Positions 36,582-45,635 of a DNA stretch of 64,000 nucleotides are shown here, one piece after another (position 1 is the stretch's first letter; every line of letters begins with the position of its first letter). Origin of the DNA: Haloferax massiliensis (GTDB taxonomy: Archaea; Halobacteriota; Halobacteria; Halobacteriales; Haloferacaceae); assembly GCF_001368915.1 (NCBI RefSeq), contig NZ_CSTE01000002.1:224248-288247 (forward strand), in the 5' to 3' direction. A model generated the notes under the pieces. The model ran no database searches and had not been told where the DNA came from. It was given only the letters and a program-made list of their open reading frames with translations. A program made the position numbers and the translations under genes.

Positions 36582-37697
36582 TCAGTCGTCGGCGACAGAG
36601 GACTCGACAGACGGAGTTGCGGCCCCGACGTGCGAGAAAATCGCTTGTCCCATGTACTCACCGAGCTTCGGGGGGACAGCGTTTCCGATCAGTCGGCCCA
36701 GATTCGACACACCGACGTCTTCCCACTCGTCGTAGAAGTCGTAGTCTTCCGGGAACGTCTGCAACAGTGCACCCTCAAGCAACGAAAGTGCCCGGTTCTG
36801 GTCTGTATCGTAGTGACCAAAGCGGCCGCTGCCGTAGTTGTAGAACTGCGTCGTGATCGTCGGAGAGGGTTCGTCGGGCCGCATCCTGCTGTAGGGGGCT
36901 TTGTACGAGCGTCCGCTCGCTTTCCGGTGGCAATCCGCCAAGAGATGGTTGAGGCCTTCCTTCTCCCAGAGAGTCCAGTCTCCACCAGGTTCCATATTGT
37001 CGATACGCTCTAAGTTCTTTGCCGAAAGGGAACGTGCTCTATGTACGTCGTTCTCGTCGCTGACTTCCCCTGCTTCAAGTGGTGGCAAGTGATCAATCGT
37101 ATCTCTGACCGTAGGATAGTCATCCTCGCTCTGAATCGGTGGATCGGGCAGCGACAGAGGCCCTCGCTTAGACGCCATGACCACCCACCGCTTCCGCTTC
37201 TGTGGGATCCCGTACTTTGGGCAGTAGACGTTCTTGTTCTCGTCGCTATTGACGTGGTAGCCCTGTGATTCCAAGCTCTCGATGAACGCGTCGTAAACGC
37301 CGTCCTCCTGCTTAACTTGGAGTACGTTCTCGGTGACCACCACATCCGGCTCGACGTACTTTGCGATTCGTGAGACCTCGTTCAATAGCCCCCACTTTTG
37401 ATGATCTTCGTGACCTTTCCCCTTCGAGTGCCCCATCGTGGAGTACGGTTGGCAAGGCGCACAAGCCGCGAGGACCTTCAAATCCGCATCCCACGGGTAC
37501 ATCTGTGCGATTGGTTCTGGATCCTTTGCCAACGAGCGGATGTCCGCTCTGACGTACTTTCCGTCGATGTTCTGCTCGTACGGGTACTTGCAGTCCCGAT
37601 CCTTATCGATCCCTGCAACGACCGAAACACCGGACTCCTGGAGGCCATAACTGAGGCCGCCTGCTCCGCAGAATAAATCCACCGCAGCTACCTTCAT
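36582..37697 (-). CDS. DNA (cytosine-5)-methyltransferase
   Basis: A 371-aa complete C5 methyltransferase from MKVAAVDLFCGAGG. Motif I is FCGAGGLS, motif IV is APCQPYS with nucleophile C82, motif VI is ENV (123-125), motif VIII is GIPQKRKRWV, followed by a target-recognition stretch, motif IX (RPDEPSPTIT) and motif X (GNAVPP). It should methylate cytosine in a short target; the specificity cannot be read from sequence. It is transcribed with the mismatch glycosylase and divergently from module 3. No conventional restriction gene is adjacent, which supports coupling to the GHKL modules. Confidence 0.93.
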   Translation of the reverse strand: MKVAAVDLFCGAGGLSYGLQESGVSVVAGIDKDRDCKYPYEQNIDGKYVRADIRSLAKDPEPIAQMYPWDADLKVLAACAPCQPYSTMGHSKGKGHEDHQKWGLLNEVSRIAKYVEPDVVVTENVLQVKQEDGVYDAFIESLESQGYHVNSDENKNVYCPKYGIPQKRKRWVVMASKRGPLSLPDPPIQSEDDYPTVRDTIDHLPPLEAGEVSDENDVHRARSLSAKNLERIDNMEPGGDWTLWEKEGLNHLLADCHRKASGRSYKAPYSRMRPDEPSPTITTQFYNYGSGRFGHYDTDQNRALSLLEGALLQTFPEDYDFYDEWEDVGVSNLGRLIGNAVPPKLGEYMGQAIFSHVGAATPSVESSVADD

Positions 37698-37852
37698 AAG
37701 CATCTTTCTCGCGTATCGTCACATAAGCGTTCGGCAACTACACCATTCTGACTACTCCCACCGCAAGAGGAGCACGTCGGAGTGACCCGGTTAGAACTGG
37801 TATCCGTTCCGAGGGACGGATCTCATCGACGCGTAACAGTAATACTAACTAG

Positions 37853-39790
37853 GTGGTCTTAGTTCCGTACAGACATACCGGTTTATACATGGACCAGGAA
37901 CAGATTCAAATCAACGAAGCGGCTAAGTGGTTCTTCTTTAGTGGTGGGCCAGGAGCCCCACGCTACGGCGACGACCCCACAAAACACGCCGTAGATCACG
38001 ATTCGGAGGCATTCGTCCGTGAGGTCCTTCAAAATGCGAACGACCAGGGCCTCCCGAACGGAGATCCAGTCGAAGTGACGTTCCGTTTCGTCACGCTAAC
38101 CGGTGACGAGAAAGAGGTATTCCTTGACGGACTCGGCTGGTACGATGGGCTCGGAGAACGGATGCGAGCAGTCGCGGACACACACAATGGCCATCGTTAC
38201 GAACGTGTCGTCAAACGGGTCAACGATCCCGAGGCCGAACTCCGCCTCCTCGTCGTCGAAGACAGAAACACGACCGGATTGACTGGAAGCTGGAACGGAG
38301 ATTCCAACTACGCTGCACTGGTGCGTGACGAACTCTACAGCAGTAAGCAAGACGACACTGCAGGCGGCTCGTACGGCCTCGGTAAGTCCGTTCTCTGGAC
38401 GTTTTCGGGGGCTTCGACAGTCGTCTTCAATTCACATCTCACTAGCAAGCGTCAGGACGACTCGCCCCGTCTCATCGCCCGTTCTAAGTTCCCCACGCAC
38501 CAACTTCGGGAGGACGATACGACGTACCAAGGTGCGGGGTGGCTCTGCAAACCAATCGAGACCGACGACGGACCCCGCCCGGAATCCTTCTGGGGAGAGC
38601 ACGCGTCGCAACTTGCAGAACAACTGCACGTGGAACGGCCCGCAGTCAGCGGAACGAGCGCCATGGTCGTTGAGTTCCAGGATCCGACTCGGGACGAGCG
38701 ACCGGACGTCGAAGATCTCGCACAGGAGTTCGTTGACGCCTCTGTCAAGTACTTCTGGCCAGCCATCTATCGAGGCGATCTCGAAGTCACGGTCGAAACG
38801 CCCGAGGAAACACTGGCCGCCGACGTCGAGAGCGTTCCTGCGATCCGACCGTTCGTCGAGGCTTATGAGGAGAGAACTACGGAGGTTCAGACGCTGGTGA
38901 ACCCAGGAGACGTTGCTGGACTCGATATCCCAGTCAATCTCCCGCCTCGTGCCGATGGAACCGAGACCCCCGACGGATCGGTTCGGTTGTCGGCTCGCCT
39001 CGCTTCTCCCGCGGACGACGATTCGTATCTGAATAACATCGCATTGTTCCGAGGGGCGGGAATGGTGGTCAAGTACTACGACCAGAGTCGTGTCGCCTAC
39101 GGTGACCGGAACTTCTTCGGCGTGATAGCCGCTGGCGAAGCGCGGTCAGAAGGGATCCCCTCGGATAGTGATCTAGAGATCGACCGATTCCTGCGGTTCG
39201 CCGAACCGCCAGAACACGACGAGTGGGAATCCACTGAGAACCTCCGTGAGCAGTACCAGCGTGGATTCCGGATGGCACTTGACGATATGTTCGGAACGCT
39301 CCGTGACGGGCTCCGTCACCTGATCTCGAAGGGTAACAGCGGCGACTCACTATCCGACAACGTTCTGAATCGGTTCCCTATCCACGGGAGCGGAAATCCA
39401 CGGTCCACGACGTCGCCCGCCGATCCTGTCTTCGAAATCGACAGTTCGTCGCGCTTCGACGGCGATGCGTGGGTGATCTCTGGTCGAATTAAAACACTCC
39501 CAGAACAGTTCGACGGGTGGAGTGCCGACATCTCACTCACCGGTGTTGGTGAGGACGGATCCCGTTACGACGACATCCCCATCGACTACGTCGAAATCGA
39601 ACAATCCGGCGTAACCGTGTCGCAAGACGACGGATGTGTTCGCCTGGTCGCCGATGAAGACGTCGATGATCTCTCGTTCTCGGGCCGTTCTCATTCCGAC
39701 GAACATGCTGACTTAGTGCACGGTGATGTCGGTGCAACACAACTGGAGATACTCGCTGAGTTACAGACTTCGGAGGAGGATCAAGCGTGA
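37853..39790 (+). CDS. Module 3 protein A: GHKL ATPase
   Basis: The preferred start is the ATG at 37889 (MDQEQIQINE, 633 aa); an in-frame GTG at 37853 would add 12 residues. GHKL motifs: FVREVLQNANDQ (E45, N49, D52), VVEDRNTTGL and the lid GGSYGLGKSVLW. It is closest to the module 1 ATPase: both carry a YGDDxxKxA segment near the N terminus, SSKxxDTAGGSYGLGK, and RGAGMVVxYYD and AEPPxHDEW further on. The gene is divergent from dcm across a ~190-bp promoter region, and its stop overlaps the GTG of gene B. Expected role: ATP-dependent clamp or motor of the putative 5mC-linked system. Confidence 0.85.
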   Translation: MVLVPYRHTGLYMDQEQIQINEAAKWFFFSGGPGAPRYGDDPTKHAVDHDSEAFVREVLQNANDQGLPNGDPVEVTFRFVTLTGDEKEVFLDGLGWYDGLGERMRAVADTHNGHRYERVVKRVNDPEAELRLLVVEDRNTTGLTGSWNGDSNYAALVRDELYSSKQDDTAGGSYGLGKSVLWTFSGASTVVFNSHLTSKRQDDSPRLIARSKFPTHQLREDDTTYQGAGWLCKPIETDDGPRPESFWGEHASQLAEQLHVERPAVSGTSAMVVEFQDPTRDERPDVEDLAQEFVDASVKYFWPAIYRGDLEVTVETPEETLAADVESVPAIRPFVEAYEERTTEVQTLVNPGDVAGLDIPVNLPPRADGTETPDGSVRLSARLASPADDDSYLNNIALFRGAGMVVKYYDQSRVAYGDRNFFGVIAAGEARSEGIPSDSDLEIDRFLRFAEPPEHDEWESTENLREQYQRGFRMALDDMFGTLRDGLRHLISKGNSGDSLSDNVLNRFPIHGSGNPRSTTSPADPVFEIDSSSRFDGDAWVISGRIKTLPEQFDGWSADISLTGVGEDGSRYDDIPIDYVEIEQSGVTVSQDDGCVRLVADEDVDDLSFSGRSHSDEHADLVHGDVGATQLEILAELQTSEEDQA

Positions 39791-40827
39791 CCAGACACTC
39801 TCAACGACACCGTACTACGACACTTCCGTTTAGCTACCGAGATAAGGGGATAGACTTTGATCTGGACTCGTTCGCAGTTGATGATGGGGAGCGAACAGTA
39901 CTTGACCTGAATCCATCACAGACAGAGATCAACGTCGCATCGGCTGTATCGTCGTCTGGCAGTAGCAGTGACGAGTCGGATTGGGACACTATTACTCTCC
40001 ACGGAAAACTGCGCCTAGCCGAAGAGACGGTTCAAGCAGTCTTTCCACGGGACGAGTGGGCACAGCCTCCAGCCAAGCTCTACGTTACCCTCCGCTGTCA
40101 CGAGACAATCTATCGTGACCGAGTCGTCATCTCCGAAGCTCCCACCACACCCGGTGAATACGAGGTCAGGCTAGAGATTCCGAAGAATATCGTTCGCGGG
40201 ACCGTCGAACTGCGCCCGTATCTGGTTCGCACCGATGCTCGTCCGGGAGAAGAACCGAACGACTATGCCGATCAGAAGAACTTCCGCGTTGCCAGTGGGA
40301 CGCTGTACTACGTCGTCGTTGACGGCCACGAGGAAGAAGAGCGAGCCGCCATTGATGGTGAGCGAGTCCGGTTCTCCCAAAACGCCCACCTCCCAGATGG
40401 GAACAAGCTGTACTATCTCGACTTTCGGAACGAAACTCGACCTAAACTGTGGATCAACTCCGACCATCCCCGTATTGCCGAAGTGCTACAGAGTAGAGGA
40501 TCTGTGGGTGCTGAGGCTCGGATGCGTGACGTGATACTCGACCAGGTGAGCTACGGCGTGTGGGTACAACTACTCGTTCGTGCTGGGAGTGTTGTAGACG
40601 CAGAGGGCGAGGTTGAACACGAGTGGCAGGAGATGGTACTCCAAACTTTTGCTCGAAACCTCTACGAGACCAATGAGGTATCAGAAGCGATTCACCGTCT
40701 CAGAGACGACCTCTCTGACCCACAAACCCTACCCCACGTGATGCAGAAGATCGATAGCGAACTTCAAGAGTATATAAATCCCCGAGAGCAACTGATCCAT
40801 CTCATGGAGGAGGGCCTCCAGATCTAA
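39787..40827 (+). CDS. Module 3 protein B, unknown family
   Basis: A 346-aa protein starting at a GTG that overlaps the ATPase stop (GTGA). Homologous to the B proteins of modules 1 and 2 through LPFSYRDKGIDFDLDSF, the VFPRDEW segment, RGTVELRPYLVRT, RPKLWINSDHP, RMRDVILDQV with VWVQLLV and HEWQEMVL. The arrangement suggests an N-terminal beta domain and a C-terminal helical region. No known fold or active site is recognised. One base separates it from gene C. Confidence 0.68.
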   Translation: MTRHSQRHRTTTLPFSYRDKGIDFDLDSFAVDDGERTVLDLNPSQTEINVASAVSSSGSSSDESDWDTITLHGKLRLAEETVQAVFPRDEWAQPPAKLYVTLRCHETIYRDRVVISEAPTTPGEYEVRLEIPKNIVRGTVELRPYLVRTDARPGEEPNDYADQKNFRVASGTLYYVVVDGHEEEERAAIDGERVRFSQNAHLPDGNKLYYLDFRNETRPKLWINSDHPRIAEVLQSRGSVGAEARMRDVILDQVSYGVWVQLLVRAGSVVDAEGEVEHEWQEMVLQTFARNLYETNEVSEAIHRLRDDLSDPQTLPHVMQKIDSELQEYINPREQLIHLMEEGLQI

Positions 40828-40828
40828 C

Positions 40829-41518
40829 GTGACTGAGACAGAATTACAGCGACTGACCGAAGACGGACGTCGCCTTGTGGGGCAGTCGTTCATGAAAGGT
40901 GAGGCGACGTTAACCGAGGAACAGCTGAACGAGTACGTAGAGCCTATGCCGGGACGTCCGACGGCCGACCTTGACAGGATCGATTCCGCAGTACAGGACG
41001 TTCTGGAGGGGTACCCAGAGTACGAGACAGCTATAGATGGCGCACTCGCTGAAGAAATTCACCGTTCCCTCGACATCACGAGACGAACTGCCGGTGATCC
41101 GGGCCTCTGGCATTGGCTAGCAGTAGTCCGATACCCAGATCTCGTCCGACACCGATGGGAATATCGCTCCGAAGAGGCGATGAGAGAGAAGTTCCTCGGT
41201 GCGGGCTCCGACTTGTACTCGAACGCCATCCACAGGCTCTGGTGGATAGCGGAGCTCACTTCGCGTGGCAACGATTATTCGACGACTGACGCGGTCTTTG
41301 CCAATCAGACGATGGTCAACAAGGTGTTTGACCGCTGGTTCGCGCGCTACCAACCCGCCGTTCGAGCTATGTGTGACGAACTCGCAGACGAACCGTCGCG
41401 TGTCATAGACGAAACGACACGGCGGTTCAACCACGCACTGACGAACGTGCAGCTTGAAGGGCTCTCAGAGACCGAGGCACGAGAGATGATTAGACAGATC
41501 GTCACCGAATCTCGATAA
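40829..41518 (+). CDS. Module 3 protein C (DUF6339-like)
   Basis: A 229-aa protein starting at GTG, one base after the stop of gene B. It shares with the other two C proteins GLWHWLAVVRYPDLVRHRW, REKFLGAGSDLYSNAIHRLWW and AELTSRGNDYS. The C-terminal half is helical. The family assignment to DUF6339 is from memory. It ends the plus-strand module 3 operon; a 535-bp non-coding region follows. Confidence 0.7.
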   Translation: MTETELQRLTEDGRRLVGQSFMKGEATLTEEQLNEYVEPMPGRPTADLDRIDSAVQDVLEGYPEYETAIDGALAEEIHRSLDITRRTAGDPGLWHWLAVVRYPDLVRHRWEYRSEEAMREKFLGAGSDLYSNAIHRLWWIAELTSRGNDYSTTDAVFANQTMVNKVFDRWFARYQPAVRAMCDELADEPSRVIDETTRRFNHALTNVQLEGLSETEAREMIRQIVTESR

Positions 41519-42053
41519 ACGCCTCTTTACCGGTGTCGTCACAACTACGTTTCCGAACTCATTCTTGTAACGGAGCGTTCACGAGACCCTGGTTTGACCA
41601 CACGACATTAGCTGGTATGGACGTACTCTTAATCAGAGTGCTTGACTGTGAGTCCCAGTACATCACAACGCTGGTTAGTTGAGACGGCTGCTGAAGGTGT
41701 GTCTACGACCAAGCAAACACACAGTGAACTCCATGGGGCCAACTTCTTAGCTCACTCGTCCTCATCTATGAGGTGGAATTTCCTCTCAATCTTGCAAGCA
41801 ATACCGAATTTGATTCTGAGGGCCTAGATTTCGATGCCGTGAGATTCTATGTACTCTGAGTATTTCGACAGACCACCTGACTATAGACTTCTCCTTAGCG
41901 ACGACGGCGGTCCGACGCGCACGGCCCTTGAAATGGCTGTTTATCTTACCACTCACTAATTATACAAATAGTTTTTATACTCCATCAAGTACCCTGAGAT
42001 GGCGCAAAACCGCCGCCCGGTGGTGTGACACCGGGCAACAGGTGCTGCCTGGT
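41519..42053. other. Intergenic region: promoter and leader hairpin of the HNH-AddAB operon
   Basis: No supported gene. GTTTTTATAC at 41971-41980 is a good TATA box for the operon starting at 42054. Between it and the start codon is a perfect inverted repeat, GCCCGGTG-gtgtga-CACCGGGC (42015-42036), which would form a stable hairpin in the leader or act as an operator. The 41519-41960 part shows no repeats or RNA gene that I recognise. Confidence 0.5.
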
Positions 42054-42356
42054 ATGACAGCAAGAGACACTAATCGTGTCGGGAGTGATAACTCTGACCC
42101 TCGGTCGGTCGAGGACGCGGAGATCGTCACCGAGCACGATACGCGAAACAGGCGAATCGTCCAACACGCGCGGGAGAACGGCGGTACGACGACCCGCAGA
42201 GACCTCGTTGCGAAGACGGGTCTCACCGCGAGTGAACTCGAAGAACACCTACAGACGCTCGCAGACGGCGGGTGCGTGGACCTGATCAGCGACGGGGAAC
42301 ACGAACTGATCGCGCTGACGTTCCGCGGAGAACACCTCGCCGGAGGGTACCGATGA
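42054..42356 (+). CDS. Small winged-helix DNA-binding protein
   Basis: A 100-aa protein starting 17 bp after a leader hairpin. Residues ~30-90 form a wHTH: NRRIVQHARENGGTTTRRDLVAKTGLTASELEEHLQ is cut here for length to the key elements RRDLVAKTGLTASEL and a wing near DLISDGEHEL. It overlaps the next gene by 4 bp (ATGA). As the first gene of an operon with a second wHTH protein, an HNH protein and AddAB-like genes, it is probably the local transcription regulator. Confidence 0.65.
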   Translation: MTARDTNRVGSDNSDPRSVEDAEIVTEHDTRNRRIVQHARENGGTTTRRDLVAKTGLTASELEEHLQTLADGGCVDLISDGEHELIALTFRGEHLAGGYR

Positions 42357-42736
42357 GTGAGGCCGACCACGCCTACGCGATCCCAATCGACCCCGACGAC
42401 GCGTTCCGGGCGATCTCGAACGGCAGGCGTCGGCAAGTGATCCTCTCGCTCGCGCAGTCGGAGAGCGCGCTCACCGCGTCGGAGCTCGCGGTGGAGATCG
42501 CCGCAATAGAGAACCTCGTCGATCCGTCCGAGGTGACGAGCGAGCAGCGGACCCGAGTCTACGTCTCGCTGGTCCAGTCTCACCTTGAGACGCTCGACCG
42601 GGCGGGCGTCGTCGAGTACGACGAGCGGGGGAAGCGAGTCTCGCCGACCGACGCCACGGAACCGGTCGCCGGACACGTCCGCCGGATCACGACGGCGTGT
42701 TACAGGCCGGACGCGGGGAGGGTCGATGAGTCGTAG
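42353..42736 (+). CDS. DUF7344-type wHTH protein
   Basis: A 127-aa haloarchaeal winged-helix protein. The pattern DAFRAISNGRRRQVILSLA, a long helix with TSEQRTRVYVSLVQSHLETLDRAGVVE cut to its key part VYVSLVQSHLETLDRAG, then a wing, is typical of DUF7344 proteins, which resemble the one at 58149-58688 but lack membrane helices. It overlaps the previous gene by 4 bp and the HNH gene by 11 bp, so the three are coupled. A regulatory role is likely. Confidence 0.72.
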   Translation: MSEADHAYAIPIDPDDAFRAISNGRRRQVILSLAQSESALTASELAVEIAAIENLVDPSEVTSEQRTRVYVSLVQSHLETLDRAGVVEYDERGKRVSPTDATEPVAGHVRRITTACYRPDAGRVDES

Positions 42737-43520
42737 CGACGGGTACCGAACCTTCCCGACGAGCGTTCGGAGAGAAATCCTGAAGCGGGACGATTTCCAG
42801 TGCCAGGTCTGCGGACGCCTCGGCCCCGAGCGCGGCGGGAACATCGACCTCGAAGCGCACCACATGCGGGAGGACCCCGAGTACGTAGATCGGGACCACG
42901 CGGACAACGGCACGACGATGTGCATCCCGTGTCACCACCTGATCACCCACCGGACGACGGCCGACGACCTCCCGTTCGCCCTCGACGACGTCGCCGCCGA
43001 GGTCAACCTCCTGTACAAGGACATCGAGATCCTCGTGTACCTGTACGAGCACGGCCCCGCGACGACGAGCGAGATCCGCGAGGCGACGAGCGGTTCCGCC
43101 CGGACGTCGATCATCGAGCGGCTCTGGACGCTGATGTCCATAGACAGGGACGTCGATTCCCTCGACGGGCCGCTCATCGACAAGGACCTCGACACGGACG
43201 AGTGGGGGTACCCCGGCGACATCGGTCGGACCGTCCGCGGACGCGTTCCCGAGGGTGAAGAGGAGTTAGTCAACCGGTTGCGGGACGAACTGCTCCGGCG
43301 GCTCCTCGACGCGGGTGTGAACCGATCGACCCTCGCGCTGTTCTTCGGACGTTCTCGGAGGGCCACCTTCTACATCGCCAAGCGGGCCGGAGCGATCCGG
43401 GTCCCGTTCGACGACGAGTCTCACCCTGACGCACTGATGGACGAAGACGAGTTCGACCGGGTGGTCGATGGGATGGAACGACTGTTCAGGGGAATCGACC
43501 GGAGTCGGGATGACCGGTAA
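42726..43520 (+). CDS. HNH endonuclease domain fused to a C-terminal wHTH
   Basis: A 264-aa protein from the ATG at 42726. Residues ~10-80 are an HNH module: CQVCG, LEAHHM, the asparagine in HADNGTTMC and CIPCHHLITH, so two CxxC pairs can bind a structural zinc. Residues ~95-150 look like a winged helix (ILVYLYEHGPATTSEI). The C-terminal ~60 residues are highly charged. It lies within an operon of DNA-processing proteins and could be the nuclease of a defence locus. It differs in layout from the HNH protein at 4276-5202, which starts with a zinc ribbon. Confidence 0.78.
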   Translation: MSRSDGYRTFPTSVRREILKRDDFQCQVCGRLGPERGGNIDLEAHHMREDPEYVDRDHADNGTTMCIPCHHLITHRTTADDLPFALDDVAAEVNLLYKDIEILVYLYEHGPATTSEIREATSGSARTSIIERLWTLMSIDRDVDSLDGPLIDKDLDTDEWGYPGDIGRTVRGRVPEGEEELVNRLRDELLRRLLDAGVNRSTLALFFGRSRRATFYIAKRAGAIRVPFDDESHPDALMDEDEFDRVVDGMERLFRGIDRSRDDR

Positions 43521-43578
43521 TTGTTCAAGGGTGATGTGTGTAGCGACTGAGAGAACGACAACGAGTCGGAGCCGATCG

Positions 43579-44397
43579 ATGGAACACGTACACGCGCGAC
43601 ACGACGAACTGCCCGGGCAGTTGACGCTGCACGTCGGCGACGAGGAACTGCTGTTGGACCGGGCTCGCCCCCGCGTTCGACCGAACGAGCTGGTGGTCGC
43701 GCCCGTCGAGTTACACAAGCGGAACGTCCAGCGGAGACTTCGTGAGCGGAGCGCGTCGAAGGGTGCGTTCGAGTTCGAGGACCCCGTCGGAGCGAGCCGG
43801 AGCGTTCTCGACGAGACGAACGTGCCGAGCAAGGCGATAGACCGAATCGACCGCCTCGCGCTCGTGCGCTCGCTTCTGACGGAGAGTGAGTCGCGGGAGG
43901 CAGCCAGGGTATCGTTACCTCCGGGAGTCCCCTCGCGCGACCCGCAGTCCGTCGAACAGCTTCGCACCGAGGTGGAGGCGTTAACCAACTTCCACCCGGA
44001 GCGGGTCGGGGCGTGGAGGAGCGGGGCCGAGAGCCTGTACGAACCGATCGACGCCGAGAGCGAGAGGCAACTAGACGCCGCGCTCGACGTGGAGCGCGCG
44101 CTCCGTGAGCGGACGTCCAAAGCGGTTTCCGAGGCGGAACTCGTCCGGCGAGCGACCCGAGCGATCACGGCGACTGAGGGCTCCGCGTGGAGTGACGCCT
44201 ACCCCGAGATCGAGCGCCTCACGCTCGTCGGAGTGAGCAGTCTCTCCGCGCCGCACGCCGACCTCGTTCACTCGCTGCTGCTGGCGACGTCGCTGGAGAT
44301 TCACGTCCACTTCCGCCGAGGAACCGGCGAGTTCCTCCGAAGTCGGACGCCGGCGTTACTCGACGTCACCAGTCCCGGTAGGGAGGTGTTCGAATGA
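43579..44397 (+). CDS. AddB-like protein, N-terminal half (split gene)
   Basis: A 272-aa protein starting 58 bp after the HNH gene. Its content (RPNELVVAPVELHKRNVQRRL near the start, an LTLVGVSSLSAPHADLVHSLL strand near the end) resembles the N-terminal part of AddB/RecC-like subunits, which carry a degenerate helicase fold. The next ORF resembles the following part, and the two overlap by 4 bp (ATGA), so the subunit appears to be made as two chains. No frameshift scar is evident, which favours a natural split. Assignment rests on context and weak similarity. Confidence 0.5.
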   Translation: MEHVHARHDELPGQLTLHVGDEELLLDRARPRVRPNELVVAPVELHKRNVQRRLRERSASKGAFEFEDPVGASRSVLDETNVPSKAIDRIDRLALVRSLLTESESREAARVSLPPGVPSRDPQSVEQLRTEVEALTNFHPERVGAWRSGAESLYEPIDAESERQLDAALDVERALRERTSKAVSEAELVRRATRAITATEGSAWSDAYPEIERLTLVGVSSLSAPHADLVHSLLLATSLEIHVHFRRGTGEFLRSRTPALLDVTSPGREVFE

Positions 44398-45635
44398 CCT
44401 CGTCGAACCGACTCGCGCTCTCGCGTCCGCTCGAAGAGACCGAGACGCCGGTCGTCGAACTCGTGGCGACGACCCGCCGCGAGGAAGCGCGGAGCGCGAT
44501 GGCGGTCGTCGCGGCGCTGCGCGACCGGGACGTACCCGTCCGCGATATCGCGGTGGTGGTTAGAGACCTCGACGCGTACGAACCGCCGTTCTTCAGGGCG
44601 GCGATTCAGTACGGGATTGCCCCGGTGTTCTGGACGCAGCTCTACGTCACCAGGACCCGCCCGTACGCGCTCATCGAATCGGTCTGCGACGCGCTCGACG
44701 CGGAGGAACTCGACTCGGACGCGCTCCTCCGCCCGCTCGAACACCGGTGGGCACCGGTGGAGACGACGACGGACGAGTGGCCCGTCGAACCGGCGGCACT
44801 CGACCGGGTGAGACGAGCCCTCCCCGGGGGCTCTCGGACGCTCGAAGAGTGGACCGAGGTGCTGGAGGCGAGCGGCGCGGACCCCCGCGTTCTGACGTTC
44901 GCGGACTGGCTCGATACCGCTCCGGACCCGAGTCCTGAAACCGTTCGGTCCGTCCTGAGCGACGTCGTTGAGGGGTACGCCGAACACGGGCTCCCCGTGA
45001 CGAAGGAGGCGGACTCACCGGCACTGCTCGACACGGAGACCGACGCCCGGGCGGTCGTTCGGGTTCGGACCCTCGTCCAGCAGCTCCGTCACAAGTTCGA
45101 CGACAGGCTCGACGAGGGAGCGGTCGAACGCTCGTGGGGCGACGTGGCGGAACTCGCCAACGTGATCGCCACGCAACGCCCGGGGCGACGCGAGCACTCC
45201 AACGCCCGCGCGCTGGACGTACTGGAGGCGAACGACGTGTGGGCGCTCGATGTCCCGTTCGTCGTGGCCGTCGGTCTGACTGCCGACGACTGGCCCAGAG
45301 TGACCGACTCGATGGTCCCACCGGAGTTCCAAGAGACGGTGTTGAGGGGAGACGGCGACGTCGGGAAGCTCGCGCCGAGACCTTCGTGGGTGAACGGACG
45401 CGACCGCGACCAGTTTCTTGACATGCTCGGTGCTGCCGGCGAAGCGGTCATCGTGACGCGGCACACGCAGACCGTCGACGGGAACGAAGTCTACCCGTCG
45501 CCGTTTCTCGACCGGATAGACGCCCGGAGGATCAACGAATCCGACAGACAGCGGCTGGTGAGTGAGGAACGAGAGCTGCCACCGGAGATACGACGGTTAC
45601 TGCCACCGCAAGCGGAGGTGAGCGATGGTGAGTGA
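44394..45635 (+). CDS. AddB-like protein, C-terminal half (split gene)
   Basis: A 413-aa protein. The start region, TRREEARSAMAVVAALR followed by VPVRDIAVVVRDLDAYEPPF and YGIAPVF, is the RecB/AddB pattern that precedes helicase motif IV-like segments. Near the end, VVAVGLTADDWPR and EAVIVTRHTQTVDGNEVYPS correspond to motif V/VI-like parts. I see no C-terminal nuclease or iron-sulphur cysteines of bacterial AddB, so it would be a structural or Chi-scanning-like subunit. It overlaps the previous gene by 4 bp and addA by 11 bp. Confidence 0.6.
   Translation: MTSSNRLALSRPLEETETPVVELVATTRREEARSAMAVVAALRDRDVPVRDIAVVVRDLDAYEPPFFRAAIQYGIAPVFWTQLYVTRTRPYALIESVCDALDAEELDSDALLRPLEHRWAPVETTTDEWPVEPAALDRVRRALPGGSRTLEEWTEVLEASGADPRVLTFADWLDTAPDPSPETVRSVLSDVVEGYAEHGLPVTKEADSPALLDTETDARAVVRVRTLVQQLRHKFDDRLDEGAVERSWGDVAELANVIATQRPGRREHSNARALDVLEANDVWALDVPFVVAVGLTADDWPRVTDSMVPPEFQETVLRGDGDVGKLAPRPSWVNGRDRDQFLDMLGAAGEAVIVTRHTQTVDGNEVYPSPFLDRIDARRINESDRQRLVSEERELPPEIRRLLPPQAEVSDGE

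Noticed and set aside
41642-41827. 61-aa ORF downstream of module 3
   Set aside because: No domain, non-acidic composition and no tight linkage to the operon; chance frame in an A+T-richer spacer.
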